DNA of 64,000 nucleotides from Paralvinella palmiformis (GCA_025642065.1 JAODUP010000449.1:180001-244000), one strand, 5' to 3'; positions 10,498 to 24,289 are shown, numbered from the stretch's first letter. Notes: generated by a model from the sequence alone, not told the origin. Program-made: numbers and translations.

Positions 10498-11099
10498 TCA
10501 ACAGACCTTTCCTGGCTCAGAGGTTCCACTATGGTAAGAAATACCCATAACTTACTGTTAGCATGGGAATAAACGGGGAGTCTATCTGTAAACTGCTGAC
10601 TTAATTTCGATGGCTGATACATCTCACATGATATATTTTGCTTACGAAAGCGAACCAAAGGTTGATAAAAATCGGACTTTTGAATAATATTAATAACAAT
10701 AATAATGCAGATTTAATAAAGCATCCTTACTAGCAGGAACCGCTCAAAGCCACTTAAAACTAAATAGGTGAACATATATAAATAAATAGTTATTAATTCT
10801 GCAAGTCAACATGTTATTGAACAGGTGGCTTTTTCTCACAATCAGTTGGTTCTAGTAAATAGCATGATGTATAAACTCAAGTGTGATTCCATGTTGGTTC
10901 ACATATCTATGTGTGTGTGCATAATGTAGACATTGGATCATTATTATTATTATAATACCAAACTTATAAAGCGGTCTTTTCATACTTAAAGCCTGTTCAA
11001 AAGCGTTGTACATAAACTTATGGACAAAACCCCCATATATATAAGATATAACAAATATGATACGATTATTTCATTACAATATATGTATAAAGCTAAATT

Positions 11100-11102
<3 letters not shown>

Positions 11103-11145
<43 letters not shown>
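11103..11145. repeat. (TA)n microsatellite
   Basis: About 42 bp of uninterrupted TA. The lysine-rich reading frame that crosses it has no gene support. Confidence 0.95.
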
Positions 11146-11149
<4 letters not shown>

Positions 11150-11831
11150 TGACTAAGAAAAAGAAATTAAACATCAAAATGGCTGGAGAACAAATGCGTT
11201 TTCAGAACATCTTAAAAATGTTCAGCGTTTATGATGATCATAAAATAAAACAAGAAAATTCATCAGAAATTCATGAATCCATAACCCAACAAATTCATAA
11301 TTTTTCAGCTAGAATAATTACAACACACAAAAGAGTTTCATCTGAAAAACATTCCTAGTATAGATCTCATGCAATTTGAAAATAATTCTTAATTCTGTCA
11401 AACAACTTCCGAGTTCTTACTGAATTAGGAACCATAGCACCTGAAACATGGGACAATATTAACTCTTGGGAGGGAGGTGGGAAGGGAAATTGATTTTAAA
11501 AGATCTAATTACTCTTAATTACAACAAACACCCCACAGCGGCGTAACGCTTAGAACACACCTCATCCGAATACGAAACAGTGCCAATGCCATTCAACATC
11601 TGAAGAACGACAACAAACTCCAGGAGATAATGAGACATTCCTAAGAATCCATCTCCTCCCTGGAACTTGCTTTAATTGTGATTGCTTTATCCAAGTCAAA
11701 TGCCATGCCATAACATTCAACATCATTAGAATCGGAACACTGGGGCAGTATATCTCACTTTAGATATTACAAATAACGTTGACAATTTTATTCCCTTTGT
11801 TGGCTTTAGGAGGTTTTAGGACTATATAAAG

Positions 11832-11998
11832 GGGCGCCTCCATGGTCCACAGATCACTACCACTCGTGTTCGAATCCCGGCGTGAGCATATCTGAAGGTT
11901 GTTTTGTCTTTGACTTCGTCTCATTACCTTTGGAGGTCGCTCGGCCCATTTAGCCTACCATGTGCGCAAAAGTGGCCGTAAAACATCAATCATCATCA
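11832..11998 (+). mobile_element. SINE A with internal deletion in the tRNA head
   Basis: GGGGCGCCTCCATGGTCCAC joins directly to AGATCACTACCACTCGTG; about 20 bases that include the A box, present in other copies, are missing. B box GTTCGAATCCC and the ATC tail are intact. Confidence 0.9.
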
Positions 11999-12800
11999 AC
12001 AGAACTATATAAAATAAGAATTATTATTATTATTTTGTCATGTCATTTATTTCAATTAACTGATGATTGGCAGTCTCAGATACCTTGTTCTGAGAAAATG
12101 TAACAATAGAACTATTGGTGTCTATATCACTCAGGCTCCAGACTGGCTTCTTCATCATCTGGCATCTTGGATAATCACACCACACCATTCATTGAGGGAC
12201 AGGTACTGCCAAAACAAACTTCTGGATTAGTCCAGGTTACAAAATCATGGATCCATTTTTTATAGTAAAGTATCCAAATATAGCATGGAAGCTAATTGAT
12301 TTGCTAATCCATTCGTCCATCATATCAATGTATTCTTGATCGTCAGTCACGAACGATCCAACCAAAACACTAAGCAGCCAAAGAGATACCCTGCTGCCAA
12401 AGGAGAAGATGAAAAGACAACGGCTTAAAGACGAAGTATTGCTGTCTTAAATTAGAGCCGATGTTGTCAAGCTGTACACTGTGTACAGCTGGAGGTGTGA
12501 TCAAAAGAGATATCCAACTGTAAATGAAGCTGCTGTCATCCATCTCAAGAGATTTGTGAAGAAAATTAACCTATTCCACTGCCAACCCGAACGTTCACTG
12601 ATAATAGACGGACTGATCAGACCTGGGACATTATCTCTGAGGAGCCAATTTACAGATAACAGCATTGAGATTCAAACTTATTTATAGATGGAGATCTAGG
12701 TAATCCGATGATCTCCTATCAAATGAGTCAATATACAGTGTTTTAGATAGATTCCAAATGATATTTGTAACACAATTTAAATGAATTTGTTCTATATAGT

Positions 12801-12803
<3 letters not shown>

Positions 12804-12873
<70 letters not shown>
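12804..12873. repeat. Compound (TA)n(GA)n microsatellite
   Basis: About 48 bp of TA pass directly into about 22 bp of GA. Confidence 0.95.
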
Positions 12874-12874
<1 letters not shown>

Positions 12875-13127
12875 AATTCTGACCAAACATACCCACATGT
12901 AGCCTTTTCACCCTTTCAAATTTACCATATCCCATTAATTAGGATGATTCTCTATCCAAAAAGCCAGCATCTGAACGAAACCTATCATCTTTCACGGTGA
13001 TAGCAGCAGGAAGTAGGATTGCATAAACAAATTTTCGGCTGTAACAAAACAATCAACCATATCATTGTCAATCTTGATGAACTTAAGGAATAATTCCAAC
13101 CAACATCCAGTCGAAGTACTGCATTAA

Positions 13128-13592
<465 letters not shown>

Positions 13593-13972
13593 CATTTATT
13601 GACGCAGTGACTGACATGGCAACGGACTTAATATCTTAAAGCTACGTCCAGCAGCTTATGTAGTCATAAGAAGACCAACAGAGGGGGGGGGGGCTTAACT
13701 CAACAAAGAATTCAGAGCACAACAAAGTTGAATCTCCTCCGAATTCGGAGGATGACAAGAGAGATGAAGTTCTTCCCAAGGAATTACTTGTCTAGGGGCT
13801 ATAAAGAAAGAGAATATAAAGTATCCTGGCTGAAGACGCATTGAAGTCAAACAGATAATTGTCTTATTTTTGTCAGATGGTGATGGTAGTGGTAGTTTAG
13901 TTTCGACTACACCCGCATGCATATACATGTGTGTGTGTGTGTTTTTTTTGTGTGACTTTACATACTGTTGTA

Positions 13973-14019
<47 letters not shown>

Positions 14020-14327
14020 TTTTATGATGGGAACTTAGGAACTTAATGGTGGAGCGCTATATTCCTTGGACTTAATTTCCCATAAAGACGTCATCTACTC
14101 ACAAATTTCAGTATAACATTAATGATTAACAACCAACAGACCTGTCTCAATAATGTCCCCCTCTGGTCATTTTATACTAACTATCTCCTTCGAAGATGGT
14201 ACATCTATTAGCATAGGACGGCAAGAACACAACCCTCTGCAAGATCCCTGTTTAGAATGGGCACTTCTTCTTCAAGCAACTAAAAGGAAGTGACCTTTAA
14301 TGACCTTTTTGTGTCTGTGTTTTCTTA

Positions 14328-14470
14328 ACTCACTCACTCACTCACTCACTCACTCACTCACTCACTCACTCACTCACTCACTCACTCACTCACTCACACA
14401 GTGACATTCTCACTGACTGACTGACTGACTGACTGACTGACTGACTGACTGACTGACTGACTCACTCACT
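14328..14470. repeat. Compound (CTCA)n / (CTGA)n microsatellite
   Basis: About 65 bp of CTCA, a 15-base spacer, about 50 bp of CTGA, then CTCACTCACT. The two units differ by one base, so one array may have derived from the other. Confidence 0.95.
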
Positions 14471-15095
14471 CTAAGAAACAACTATCTGTTGAAGGATGAC
14501 CATGAAAAAAGGAACGACTTATGACATTGGTCCTTTCCAAATTTCGTCTATATGAATATGTCTTAATAATTCATGAACATAGCATCATGACCCGGGTACG
14601 ATGTTGATAGATAAATGGTCCAAGAACGTTTGTAAGATGAAAAAAACTGACATCTGTGGAATGAAGCCCCATAAAAGACAACCGACAAATTACTGCAGTG
14701 ATGAAGACTGCCGCAGTGATGACAGGAAGTATTGATCTCTCGCGGGATATGAGGGATATGCGGAAACTGTATGTAGAGAAAGCGTATGACTATGTATGGA
14801 AGTTGAAATATGGGTTTTAATTATTTTAAATCCAAAATATATATGCTCATGTGTGTTTAAGCAGCTAACAATCTATCTCAAGTTTGAATAGTTCAAAGGG
14901 AATCTGTTATAATAGCAGTAGGTGGCTAGTGTATGGGACTCTTTACAGAGAGGTGCTGTGTTAGTATAGCTGTTAATTAGTAAGTAGTTCGACTGCTTAT
15001 ATATATTTACCTTTCCTCCTAATCATCGTGTTCAAGTGCTATCAAGCAACACATATCTTGTTATATAAGATATGAGAAAAAATAAGTTAGTAAAA

Positions 15096-15440
15096 GTGAG
15101 CTCCGGTGACCTGGCGTTAAGCACCCAGCACTTGAACCCTGCAAGAGGTCGAAACTTTTCCAGAGATTACTTTCTCGGCTCACAACATCGTGGGTGGCTG
15201 AACACGTTAAATGGCGCCGCCGTCTCCACTGAATTATTAAAAATAAAGGGGGACGCTGAAAACCCTCTGAGGACGTAAAACACTCTGGCAGTGACCACCC
15301 TCAGGGTATTTCGGCTCCATCTTTCCGTACTGCTCCCCTCTGAGTGGTGGTGGAGGAGAATTCTCAACCACTCAAACGCAGAGGCTGTGCCGAATAAGCG
15401 ACAGTTTGGGGATGCTCCGCGAACAACCAAACGAAACAAG
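15096..15440 (+). mobile_element. tRNA-derived SINE, family C
   Basis: Plus-strand copy. The head is GTGAGCTCCGGTGACCTGGC with GTTAAGCACCC, then a worn B box, AAGAGGTCGAAACTTTTCCA, GTGACCACCCTCAGGGTATT, and the 3' end AGAGGCTGTGCCGAATAAGC followed by an AACC-type tail. The Arg/Pro-rich reading frames over it are by-products. Confidence 0.9.
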
Positions 15441-15560
15441 CGTAAGTCGGAACAACTTCAAACGCCGACACAACACGGAAAAGCAGCCATCAAAATACAC
15501 AACGTCACAGCCTAATACCCCATACTAATACCCCTTGTTTAAAAAGTCAAACAACACACT

Positions 15561-15630
15561 AGTGGCTGTGCCAAACAAGCGACAGCCTGGGGATACTCCC
15601 CGAACTACCAACAAACAAGCAAACTAAGTC
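15561..15630 (+). mobile_element. SINE C 3' end only
   Basis: GTGGCTGTGCCAAACAAGCG and ACAGCCTGGGGATACTCCCC match the last 60 bases of SINE C. The piece lies about 120 bp beyond a full copy, so it is either a second 3'-truncated insertion or a partial duplication. Confidence 0.8.
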
Positions 15631-16183
15631 AGTCACACTGCTTACTTTCATTGCTGATACGTGCTGCGGGACAGTAGATATTGTGTTTTGTGGAAGACAT
15701 TTATTGTATTCTAACTGATTGGAGGTGGTAGTCTTGTGTTTTGAATAGACGCGATTTTATTTCAACTGATAACCACTTTGCTACTGATGACCACTTTGAA
15801 ATCATCCTAGTCATGAATAGTGCTATTCGTCATATTAAATAGTCACTATAGGATAGGATACTACGGGATTTTATCATAAAGATGTGAATAGGTTACAATG
15901 GAAAAGTTGAGCTCGTTTTTCAATAAATTATCTTAATAACAGGAATTTTGTATGTTTCGTGTTCCGGCTCCATTCTTGTGGGTTGGGTTGGGTATGGGTT
16001 ATAGTCTTGTGGTTTGGGCACAGGTTACAGTCTTATGGGTTGGGCACAGGTTCAATATTATTTTAAGTATGAGTTCCGGGTTGAGATGTGTGGGGTTGGG
16101 TGTGGGTTGAGTAGTTGCGGGTTGGGTTCAGCTTTCCAACCCGTGCAAGGCTCTTAGTCTAAGAGACACGCACACATATACAA

Positions 16184-16262
16184 GCAAACACACACATACA
16201 CACACGCACGCACACACACACACACAGACAAAGAGAGAGAGAGGGGGGAGAGGGAGAGAGAG
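16184..16262. repeat. Compound (CA)n / (GA)n microsatellite
   Basis: CA-rich repeats pass into GA repeats with a short G run. Confidence 0.9.
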
Positions 16263-17040
16263 ACCACAACATCACAGTCCTGCTGAATACTTTTTATGAT
16301 CTCACACAACTGAACACTTTCACACAGACATGTCGGGAAAGATTACCTACTAGCAATTAATTTAAAAACAAAATCGAATTCCCTATAAATTAAAACAAGC
16401 TGATCTTGGTTTAAAAAGACAACACATAATGAAAACGAGATCAGATAACACGGAAAGGTTGATTACGATTGTTGAAAATAGTGAATGATAAGGTCAATTG
16501 AGTGCTCTCGAGCACTCAAGAGGCAACGTCCTCATGCCTTTTCGCGTGCGTTCGTCACATCATTATTAACAGTACGTGAGTGGGGAGGGGGGGGGGGTAC
16601 CATTCCAAAGACCAACACCAATCCCGTCATCGCGTACTCAGTTTCTTCTAAGCGCCGTGTTCTACATATACAGGCAATACGGATATAGTAGGGATAGCAC
16701 CCAGGAGAGAATGTGTGCATTACAAACGTCTAATGACGGCCTGACTTTCCATCAGCTGGATTATCTCCTGAAAAAGGCTTTATGATTAACAGTCCAGCTC
16801 CTTGACACAATGGTGACATGTCGACCTACTTGTTACAAAATGAGGATTATGGTCTATTTTCGAAAATACAAACCTTCATTAAATGGGTAACTTTGATTGG
16901 CCAAAACACAGCAGTGTCCTCTAACACTTCCTCAACTAATTGCGATGGCGTTCTGTGGCAAGATTGACTTCTGAGCTACTGTAATATTTTTAACTGACCG
17001 TGTTCCTTCAATTAAAATATTTATATCTGTCCTCAGCAAG

Positions 17041-17220
17041 TCACACACACACGCACACACGCATGCACACACACACACACGCATGCACACACACGCACGC
17101 ACACACACACAGGCTAACAAAAACTGGTGTCGGAGAAATTACGCTTGTCTCAGTACGAAATGTTGTCCATCCAGATCCTGATGAATCATTTACAGTTTGT
17201 ATTAACCCTTCATAATTATC
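17041..17220. repeat. (CA)n plus dispersed TAACAAAAACTGGTG repeat
   Basis: A CA array with interspersed GC steps (17041-17111) is followed by GGCTAACAAAAACTGGTGTC and a segment with GTCTCAGTACGA. The same join occurs at 20040-20175. Confidence 0.65.
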
Positions 17221-18000
17221 TGTTGCAGTATCTGATCCCGTGCTGTCAAAAATCACACATTGCCCACGCCAGAGATTGATGTTGATACATATATGATACC
17301 GGTTTTCAATTTATAAGTTTTCCCATATTCACTTTTATTGCTTAATAATAATATATTATTATCCCCTCAAGCTGCACACTCACAAACTGAAATCGATGCA
17401 AACTTACTGATACAATAAAAACTATTAAAATGTTATCGTATATGAACATAAAAAGTAAACAATATTCAAGTTCAAGTTGTAACATATAACGCCAAGTATG
17501 CCGTTAGTGGTCAAACAGCTCACCGAAACATTAATATTAGCAACGCTTACTGTTAAACATATACTTCACTCAATCATGCATTTAACGGACAAACCGACTT
17601 GCCATACCGAGTACGTATCATGCGCAAACAATAAATAAATAAAACAGAAACTGAAACAAGGAAAATACCAGCGATAAAGACAACCAGCCGGGCGGCTTTA
17701 ATTGGCTAGCGGAGAAAACACACTAAGCAACCACAAACCGGATACATTAACCTAGAGGAGAGAGTGAATGGAAACGAGCCACAGGCACCAGTGCAACAGG
17801 CTAGAGATTAAATCATACTGAAGAGATAGAGAGAAAGAGATTCGTAACAATGTGTTAATGTTAGGGAGAAACGAAACCAGTTAAGAATGGCCAACGGCTG
17901 TGGCTCTGTATGCTTACCAGTGTGTATTTATAGTCCCTCTCAGACATCTCGTTATCCCAGTCGGTTGATGGATTTTGCTACCTGAAGCAAACACACTTAA

Positions 18001-18260
18001 CGAACCCGAAACAACGACGGCGACGAGGGAAAAAAACGTACATTAAAAGGCATCAGTGTTCATTTCCATTTGATTTCTTTCCGGGGCGAAAACGACACGA
18101 TTTTCATCATCGGCGTCGTAAAATTTTGCTCGGTCACGATCCCGAACGACTTATGACGGATTAGCCGGTCGGTTGGTTGGTCGGTCGGTCGGTCGGTCCC
18201 GGGTTCGGACCCTCCGGGCATAAACGTGTGGCGCCGGATCCAGTTTCTGAGCGTTTCATC
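18001..18260. other. CpG-richer patch in an AT-rich intron
   Basis: Many CG dinucleotides occur here, including a GGTC run (CGGTCGGTCGGTCGGTCC, about 18179-18198) and GGCGCCGG. No exon could be placed. It may be an internal regulatory or promoter region, or the remnant of a CpG-rich repeat. Confidence 0.3.
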
Positions 18261-18433
18261 GGAGAACAGAGCGATATAATAAATAACTAAATAAAACCAA
18301 ACCGGTGCATGATTAGAGAAGGTTATCTCTCATGGACACAAAACTGAGACACCAATCATGTAAATGGTCATTTCTTATATTAACATGCAAAACTAATGAG
18401 TACTGATAACAACCATAGTTTTTTTCACTGATG

Positions 18434-18434
<1 letters not shown>

Positions 18435-18469
<35 letters not shown>

Positions 18470-18557
18470 GTGTGTGTGTGTGTGTGTGTGTTTAATTATT
18501 TTACACACACACACACACACACTATATATATATATATATATTATATATATATATATA
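18435..18557. repeat. Large hairpin of (TA)n(TG)n-loop-(CA)n(TA)n
   Basis: A TA run and a TG run are followed by a spacer (TTTAATTATTTTA), then a CA run and a TA run. The two sides are reverse complements, giving stem arms of roughly 50 bp. Confidence 0.85.
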
Positions 18558-19511
18558 CGCACTCACTCACGCGCGCGCGCACACACAGAGAGACGACATT
18601 ATAATATGAATTTTGAAATCAATTCTTGGACTATTATATTATATAGATCTGATCGAATGATGTCTGCCTGTTTATGGCCCAACGTAAAAATGTAAATGCC
18701 ACAAAATATACAACTGATACGTAGTCACAGTACATGAGACATGTTGATTGAGTAACTGCTTCTGAAATCTGAATACTTACTACTCGCAAGGCATAATTAT
18801 TTCTACATAAAAATGATATAGTAAGTAAAGTTTCATATTTATGATGACTTAAAAGAAAACCCCAGAAGATTTTGACTAGAGTCAACGATTCTATGTGGAA
18901 GTAATTGTCTTTTTCTGAGAGAATTTATAAAGATGATTTATATATAAATTCGAGGCCAACTGAAATGTTTTGATTGTAAAATTTACTAATTCAAACATAA
19001 CAGTAATAATACATGCACAGATGTTGATAATTCTATTTGGAATATGGTAATTAGAGCACTAATAAATAGAGTGCTGTCTTTAAAAAAAGTTTTAAAAACT
19101 GCTGATAAGATAATGAAACTGGTTGACCGACAAGACACCCGATTAACACAGAGATACGATTCAAGACTGTTTTCCACCTTTAAAAGTATGCCGCATGATT
19201 GATGAAAAATATTAATAATAATTATTATTATTATATTATAATTTAGATTTAATAAGTCATTCTAACTAACAGGAGCCATTTAAGGTATTACATAGTGTGA
19301 TTCCAATGAGGTACCTAAAACTTGGTCAGTAATGCTGGCGAGCCGAAAGACGGCGCACCCGAAATATCATGATCCAGTAAATGCGAAATTGCTATACGAT
19401 TTAAGTCGGGTCGTTTGAGGAGTAGAATCTCGGCGACGAGCCGGTGTCTCTGTCTGGCCGCGTCCTAGTCATCTGTACCACGACAGGCCCCCTCGAACAA
19501 CAATCACGTAC

Positions 19512-19740
19512 CTTTAATTAGCGAGATCTGGTCGTTGATTGGCAGCTCTCTGAAACCGGGCAGCGATTTGGCGAAGCAGATGAAGCGCTTGATGGCCTTC
19601 TCTATACACGGTATCATGTGTTTGATCATCTCCCGCCTACCGTCGATGTCGATGCCAGTAGATTGATATATCTTCATGTACTCGTCTTTTGATATTGGCT
19701 TCAGCGGGCCGAACATCTCGCGCTGGATTTCACGCTGCTC
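19512..19740 (-). CDS. Nuclear receptor LBD exon with helix 3 and LBD signature
   Basis: The acceptor GTTCAG ends at 19741 and the donor is AAAG|GTACGT at 19512/19511. The exon is 229 nt, starting in phase 0 and leaving one base. It encodes EQREIQREMFGPLKPISKDE, then a helix-3 region ending CFAKSLPGFRELPINDQISL-IK. The stretch from FAK to LIK fits the nuclear receptor LBD signature (aromatic-Ala-Lys, then F, L, DQ, and a hydrophobic pair before Lys), which forms helices 3-4 and one side of the coactivator groove; the Lys of LIK would pair with the AF-2 Glu in the charge clamp. This is the last exon common to both C-terminal cassettes, so its donor at 19512 is where a choice between 7496 and 1888 would be made. 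Confidence 0.95.
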
Positions 19741-19857
19741 CTGAACGATTAACGGACGATGAGGAATTCTCATTAATTGCGGTTCATGGTGACATAATAG
19801 GTATCGAGTCGCAATAACACAGCACATGATTGATTACCAGACATCGTGTCAAACACA

Positions 19858-19860
<3 letters not shown>

Positions 19861-19902
<42 letters not shown>
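19861..19902. repeat. (TA)n microsatellite
   Basis: About 42 bp of TA lies 120 bp upstream (on the gene strand) of the helix-3 exon acceptor. Confidence 0.95.
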
Positions 19903-19905
<3 letters not shown>

Positions 19906-20689
19906 AATATGAATATAAATAGACCTAAATATTCAAATATATATACTCTTTATTAAACCAGAAATATGAATATAAATATATGTACAAAGAAACATTTAAA
20001 AAATACTAATATAGCATAACACACACACAAACTCACAGAGAGATAGATAGATAGAGAGAGAGGGGTTAACAAAAACTGGTGTAGAAGATAATATACTGGT
20101 CTCAGTTCGAGAGTCTGAAATTTCATTCATTAATCAAACGGACTGGATTTTGTTTGGATTCCAGTGGATATGTAATTGAATACCTTGATATATAAATAAA
20201 CATTTACGTGTATTTATTAATCATCAAAATATACTTCATAATAAATCGGCTTGCTTACTATAAGATTAAATGAGTTTCTGTTATAAGCACGGCTTTGATT
20301 CAAAGTGAGCTACGCGTATATGGACTATACTACAATTTTGTAAAGCACAAACAGCAAAATTGACAAACAGAAACGAACGCAAATAAGACTTATGCGACTG
20401 ATATAAAAATATTTCGCCAAATTATTTAAATATAAATGCACAGATGTTGTTTTTCAGTTTTCAAATTCAAACATTCTCAACAATTATATTTAAACATATG
20501 AAATTACAAATAGAAATGTACGCGCTGACTACTATAGATAGCATCATATAATTGCTGCCAATACAGTTACTACCCAAACCAATAAAGGATATCCGAATCA
20601 TCAGAATGAAAAGGGCCACACTAATTGGTGATATTTAGACAATCAATACTAACATTTTATGCTTTTCGATCAGATCAGAATGCTCTTCC

Positions 20690-20875
20690 GAGCGAGCGAC
20701 TAGTTGGGTGAGTGGGTGGTTTGCCTTTTTGTCGGGTGATGATCACACCTGAGACGTATGGCTGGGTGGTGACGTCACAGGAAAACACCCCACAAACACA
20801 GGTATCAATGGGATTTGAACCATAAACCTACAGATCTGCAGCTCACTGCTCTATTAGCACAGTGCTGTCGGAATG
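20690..20875 (-). mobile_element. tRNA-derived SINE, family B
   Basis: GGTGAGTGGGTGG tail, GGAAAACACCCCACAAACAC, B-box region GGGATTTGAACCATAAACC, CAGCTCACTGCTCTATTAGC and GCACAGTGCTGTCGG at the head end. Confidence 0.75.
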
Positions 20876-22395
20876 TACGATCTGAAAACTATTCTGAGAT
20901 ATGGCAAGGTCATCTGTTTAGTTGGCTGTTTGTCCTAAGCTGTCAAACTTGAAAACAACGAAGGCAGGCAATTGTGAAACATATATAACAACCTATGGTT
21001 CATTCTTTGTGCATGAGACCCAATAATTATCCGCACAGCATCCGATATTGGATTGGTAACTAGGAGCTATCAGGTCTAGTGGGCTCCAACTCGGCGTCGT
21101 TTAAGGTCAAAGGTTGGAGTCCGACAAACCGGGCTCGGGGCTTGAAACTTGTCTCGGGATTAACGGTTCAACCACGACATCGCCGGTAACTTAGACCGTA
21201 TTAAGCGATATTGAAGTCTCACTTAACTAACGTCGGGGTAAAAGGTCGAAAGGGATGTAAAACAGTCATCCGGCAGTGACCATGAAAATAATTAAATCAA
21301 TCATTCAATTAATCAATCATTCAATTGATTAGCCATCATTGACAAAAATCATCCAAAGGTCAGTTACAGTCAAACGACAATTTGAAATAACAAAAATTTC
21401 AAAATACGAAATCATGTTTATCCAAAAAAAAAAACAGCATGGAACAGATGGATGTTGGGAACAGCTCAAAAACTATCAACAGCTACTAGCAAGCCTTCCA
21501 ATAAAGCATGGATCTAAAGCACTAAATTCACAATAATGAGGGATCTGAGTTGATGTACGCAAGTAGCTAGCACCTACAAAACATCCTGGACAACTTGATA
21601 TTGTACCATAACTTTAGAGACAAAATAATAATAACAATAATACTATTTATAATAGAACTTTACATAAAGCCTTATTCAACTTGAGTTACTATAAGGTGCT
21701 ATATATTGAAAACAGAATTAAAACACGTCCTGCTTTACAAATGATACGGGCTGTATATTTTTACAGGACACCTAACACATAACTAGATTTTTTATTAATT
21801 AGAGTCATTTGTGCTAAACTGGTGTAATATTTGCAGGCTTTATATAAACTTATTATCTGAAATTGTCTTTTATTATCTTTTATTACATCATCAGCTGTGT
21901 GTGTCAATATATCTTTTTTTTGGGGGGTGTCAATGGTCGGGTCATGATAACAATAAAGAAGCGCAGCTTGCTAGTTTTCATTTCACCAGCTGGGCAAACG
22001 ACCTTTAACAGGCACAGGTGTTGCATGACTTGTATCTAGGTTATATCTGGTAGAATGATGCTAACAAAGTGACAATTTGACACAACAAAGGTACAATTGC
22101 CACTTCCCCAATAATGCAGTGGTGTGGAATGGCTCAAATGACTATGTGTCTTAATAAAAAATACGTTGACATAAGCCACCTGCCTTGTACAGCCAAGGTA
22201 AGAGTAGATTAAAAACACCGTAAAAGTGCTTTCATGCCTTCGACTTCCATATCTGACTGATCAGTACTCATGTCCATCAGATGGTGCATCAGTCTGTCTG
22301 TCTGTAGAACTGCTCCTCAGCCAGCCAGTCAGTCAGTCAGTAATTGGGGCATTTAATTGTATGGGATTTTATCATGCAACTCATATACTACTTTT

Positions 22396-22476
22396 TTAGA
22401 TGATCATGATGATCATGATGATGATGATTGATGTTTTACGGCCACTTTTGTGCACATTGTAGGCTAAATGGGCCGT
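22396..22476 (-). mobile_element. SINE A 3' fragment
   Basis: GAT repeats followed by TTGATGTTTTACGGCCACTT and GGCTAAATGGGCCG; the rest of the element is missing. Confidence 0.85.
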
Positions 22477-24035
22477 CAACTTGAACCAGATATCTCTAGG
22501 AGAATACAGTCGCTTCTAGTTATATAAATGAACTGCTGAATTAACTTTGATATTGGAGGAGATCATCCATACAGTTATCAGTATTTGTTTTATAAAAACA
22601 TAAACGTGAAACCTGGACGTTAATTGTTGTCAGTTATTCTCTAAATAAACTCTAATAAAAGTTTCAGAGATTTAAAAAAATAAATTACTACAATTTAAAT
22701 GGAATTTGTGAATATAAAATGCACAATTGCAAGTGAATATTTATAGGCACAACCTTGACAAATGGATGCTGATATACTGTTGGTCCGACAGAACTCGCCA
22801 ACTTAATAAACATAATTCTTATAATAGAATAAAGGTTATTGTAATGCTGTATTAATTACAGGCGGGTGGGTGGTTTTGGTGATGATGATTTTATCTGATC
22901 ACTTCTAAATAACATACACGTATTTAGAAGAAAACTAAATTTTAAGCCCCATATACAATTTAGATTAGGCCTCCCTTTGTATATCACTAATTGTGTCCCT
23001 TAGCTTCATCACACATGTACTAAGGATCCGAAAATGAAGTTAATGCAAATTAACTAGAGTGGCTGCACAGTGCTGCCACCTTTTGGATGTAACTGAACGC
23101 TATAACGTGATAAATCTTCTTGAAAACGTTTTCTGGGCTAAAGGGATAGCATAGTTAACCTGGAAAATATAGCACATGACACCGCAAAATATATCCGCTG
23201 TTCGTGTTGTGCACTGTACTGTGACTATTGATGACACAACGGGGACAGAACAGGATAACATCAATGGACTAGCAAAAAATAATAACATGGCTGAGGGTGC
23301 CGCATGACAAGATTTCTTTCTTTTCATTGACTGTTAATTCGTTGACGTGGCGGAGGAGCTCGTATGCCTCAGTGACCCAGAGATCTATCCCAGCAGGAGC
23401 TTTGGTTTCATATAGGGACACCGAAACTTCACGGGCCAATGGGTAGAGAGGCCAGGCTGAGATTGACTAAGGATGAGGTAACGCTAGCAGAAACCTCCGA
23501 GTGCTGAAGTCGGAGATATTGGGTCGCACGACCCACTATAATAGACCACAATACCATGCATCGACACAGCTATAACAAGCGAACGAAAAGAAGACTGACT
23601 GCTAAGATTTTGTTCACATTTAACAGCTCCACCGGCTGCTTCTAGAATGTAAACAGAAACGAAACACCCAGAACGGTCTGCGCTACGCCCTGCGTGCATC
23701 AGAACAGTAGAGCTCATGCACGAGGGAGTGATGGGAGGAAAACGGGAAGTTGTGTATTTTCTTTCGAGGTAATATGCCTGTTGTTTTGAGTTCGGTAAAG
23801 TTTAAATAGTTTCCAGGGGACCAATGAGAATATTTCCGGAATGTTTCTAAATCATGAAATTCACCGATCCACTCAGTTACTCTGTCCCTCACTAATTAAC
23901 CGACCGACTCACTGTCCTTCCCACTTTACGGTTCGCTGCTGGCATCCTCCTCCTGCACACACACACACACACACACACATTGCACTTCCACTTCCACCAA
24001 TCCCCACATCATCATCATCACTGATGACCTCTTAC

Positions 24036-24289
24036 CAAGAACTCTTTCTCTTTTATTGGCAGTTTCTCGAAGAACTCCGGCGTGTGTGGGGTCTGCTGTA
24101 GGTGTACAGCGGTGATGTGTCTGATGATCTCCTCCAGTTTCTTGTTGTACTCAGACGATGTGGTCAGGTGCTGTACGGGGTAGTAGTTGAGGCGGCCGTT
24201 CTTCGAGAGCTGCTCTTCCTTCTGGAGCTGTTTCACCTCCTGGATGTCGCGCGTCTTCTTCTCGTGCGTATAGCGGCCCGTCTTTATCG
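24036..24289 (-). CDS. Nuclear receptor hinge and LBD helix-1 exon
   Basis: The acceptor CATTCCAG ends at 24290 and the donor is TTCTTG|GTAAGA at 24036/24035. The exon is 254 nt; its first two bases CG join the G of 37069 to make Ala. The spliced product reads GMSKN-AIKTGRYTHEKKTRD, the standard C-terminal extension (T/A box) after a DNA-binding domain. A lysine- and glutamate-rich hinge follows (IQEVKQLQKEEQLSKNGR), then a helix rich in charged residues (EYNKKLEEIIRHITAVHLQQ) that fits LBD helix 1. The exon ends in phase 0. Hinge basic residues probably also serve nuclear import. The AIKTGRYTHEK extension is typical of NR1-type receptors. Confidence 0.95.

Larger units (their letters stand above)
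19741..24035. other. Intron with repeats, no additional exon seen
   Basis: It holds a TA run (19861-19902), the TAACAAAAACTGGTG repeat (20066-20175), a SINE B copy (20690-20875), a SINE A 3' fragment (22396-22476) and a CA run (23954-23979). Stretches such as 21000-22390 and 22480-23950 show nothing recognisable. Confidence 0.65.

Noticed and set aside
11020..11358. 112-residue plus-strand frame with Tyr-Ile repeats
   Set aside because: The frame depends on the TA microsatellite; the rest has no recognised motif or splice context.
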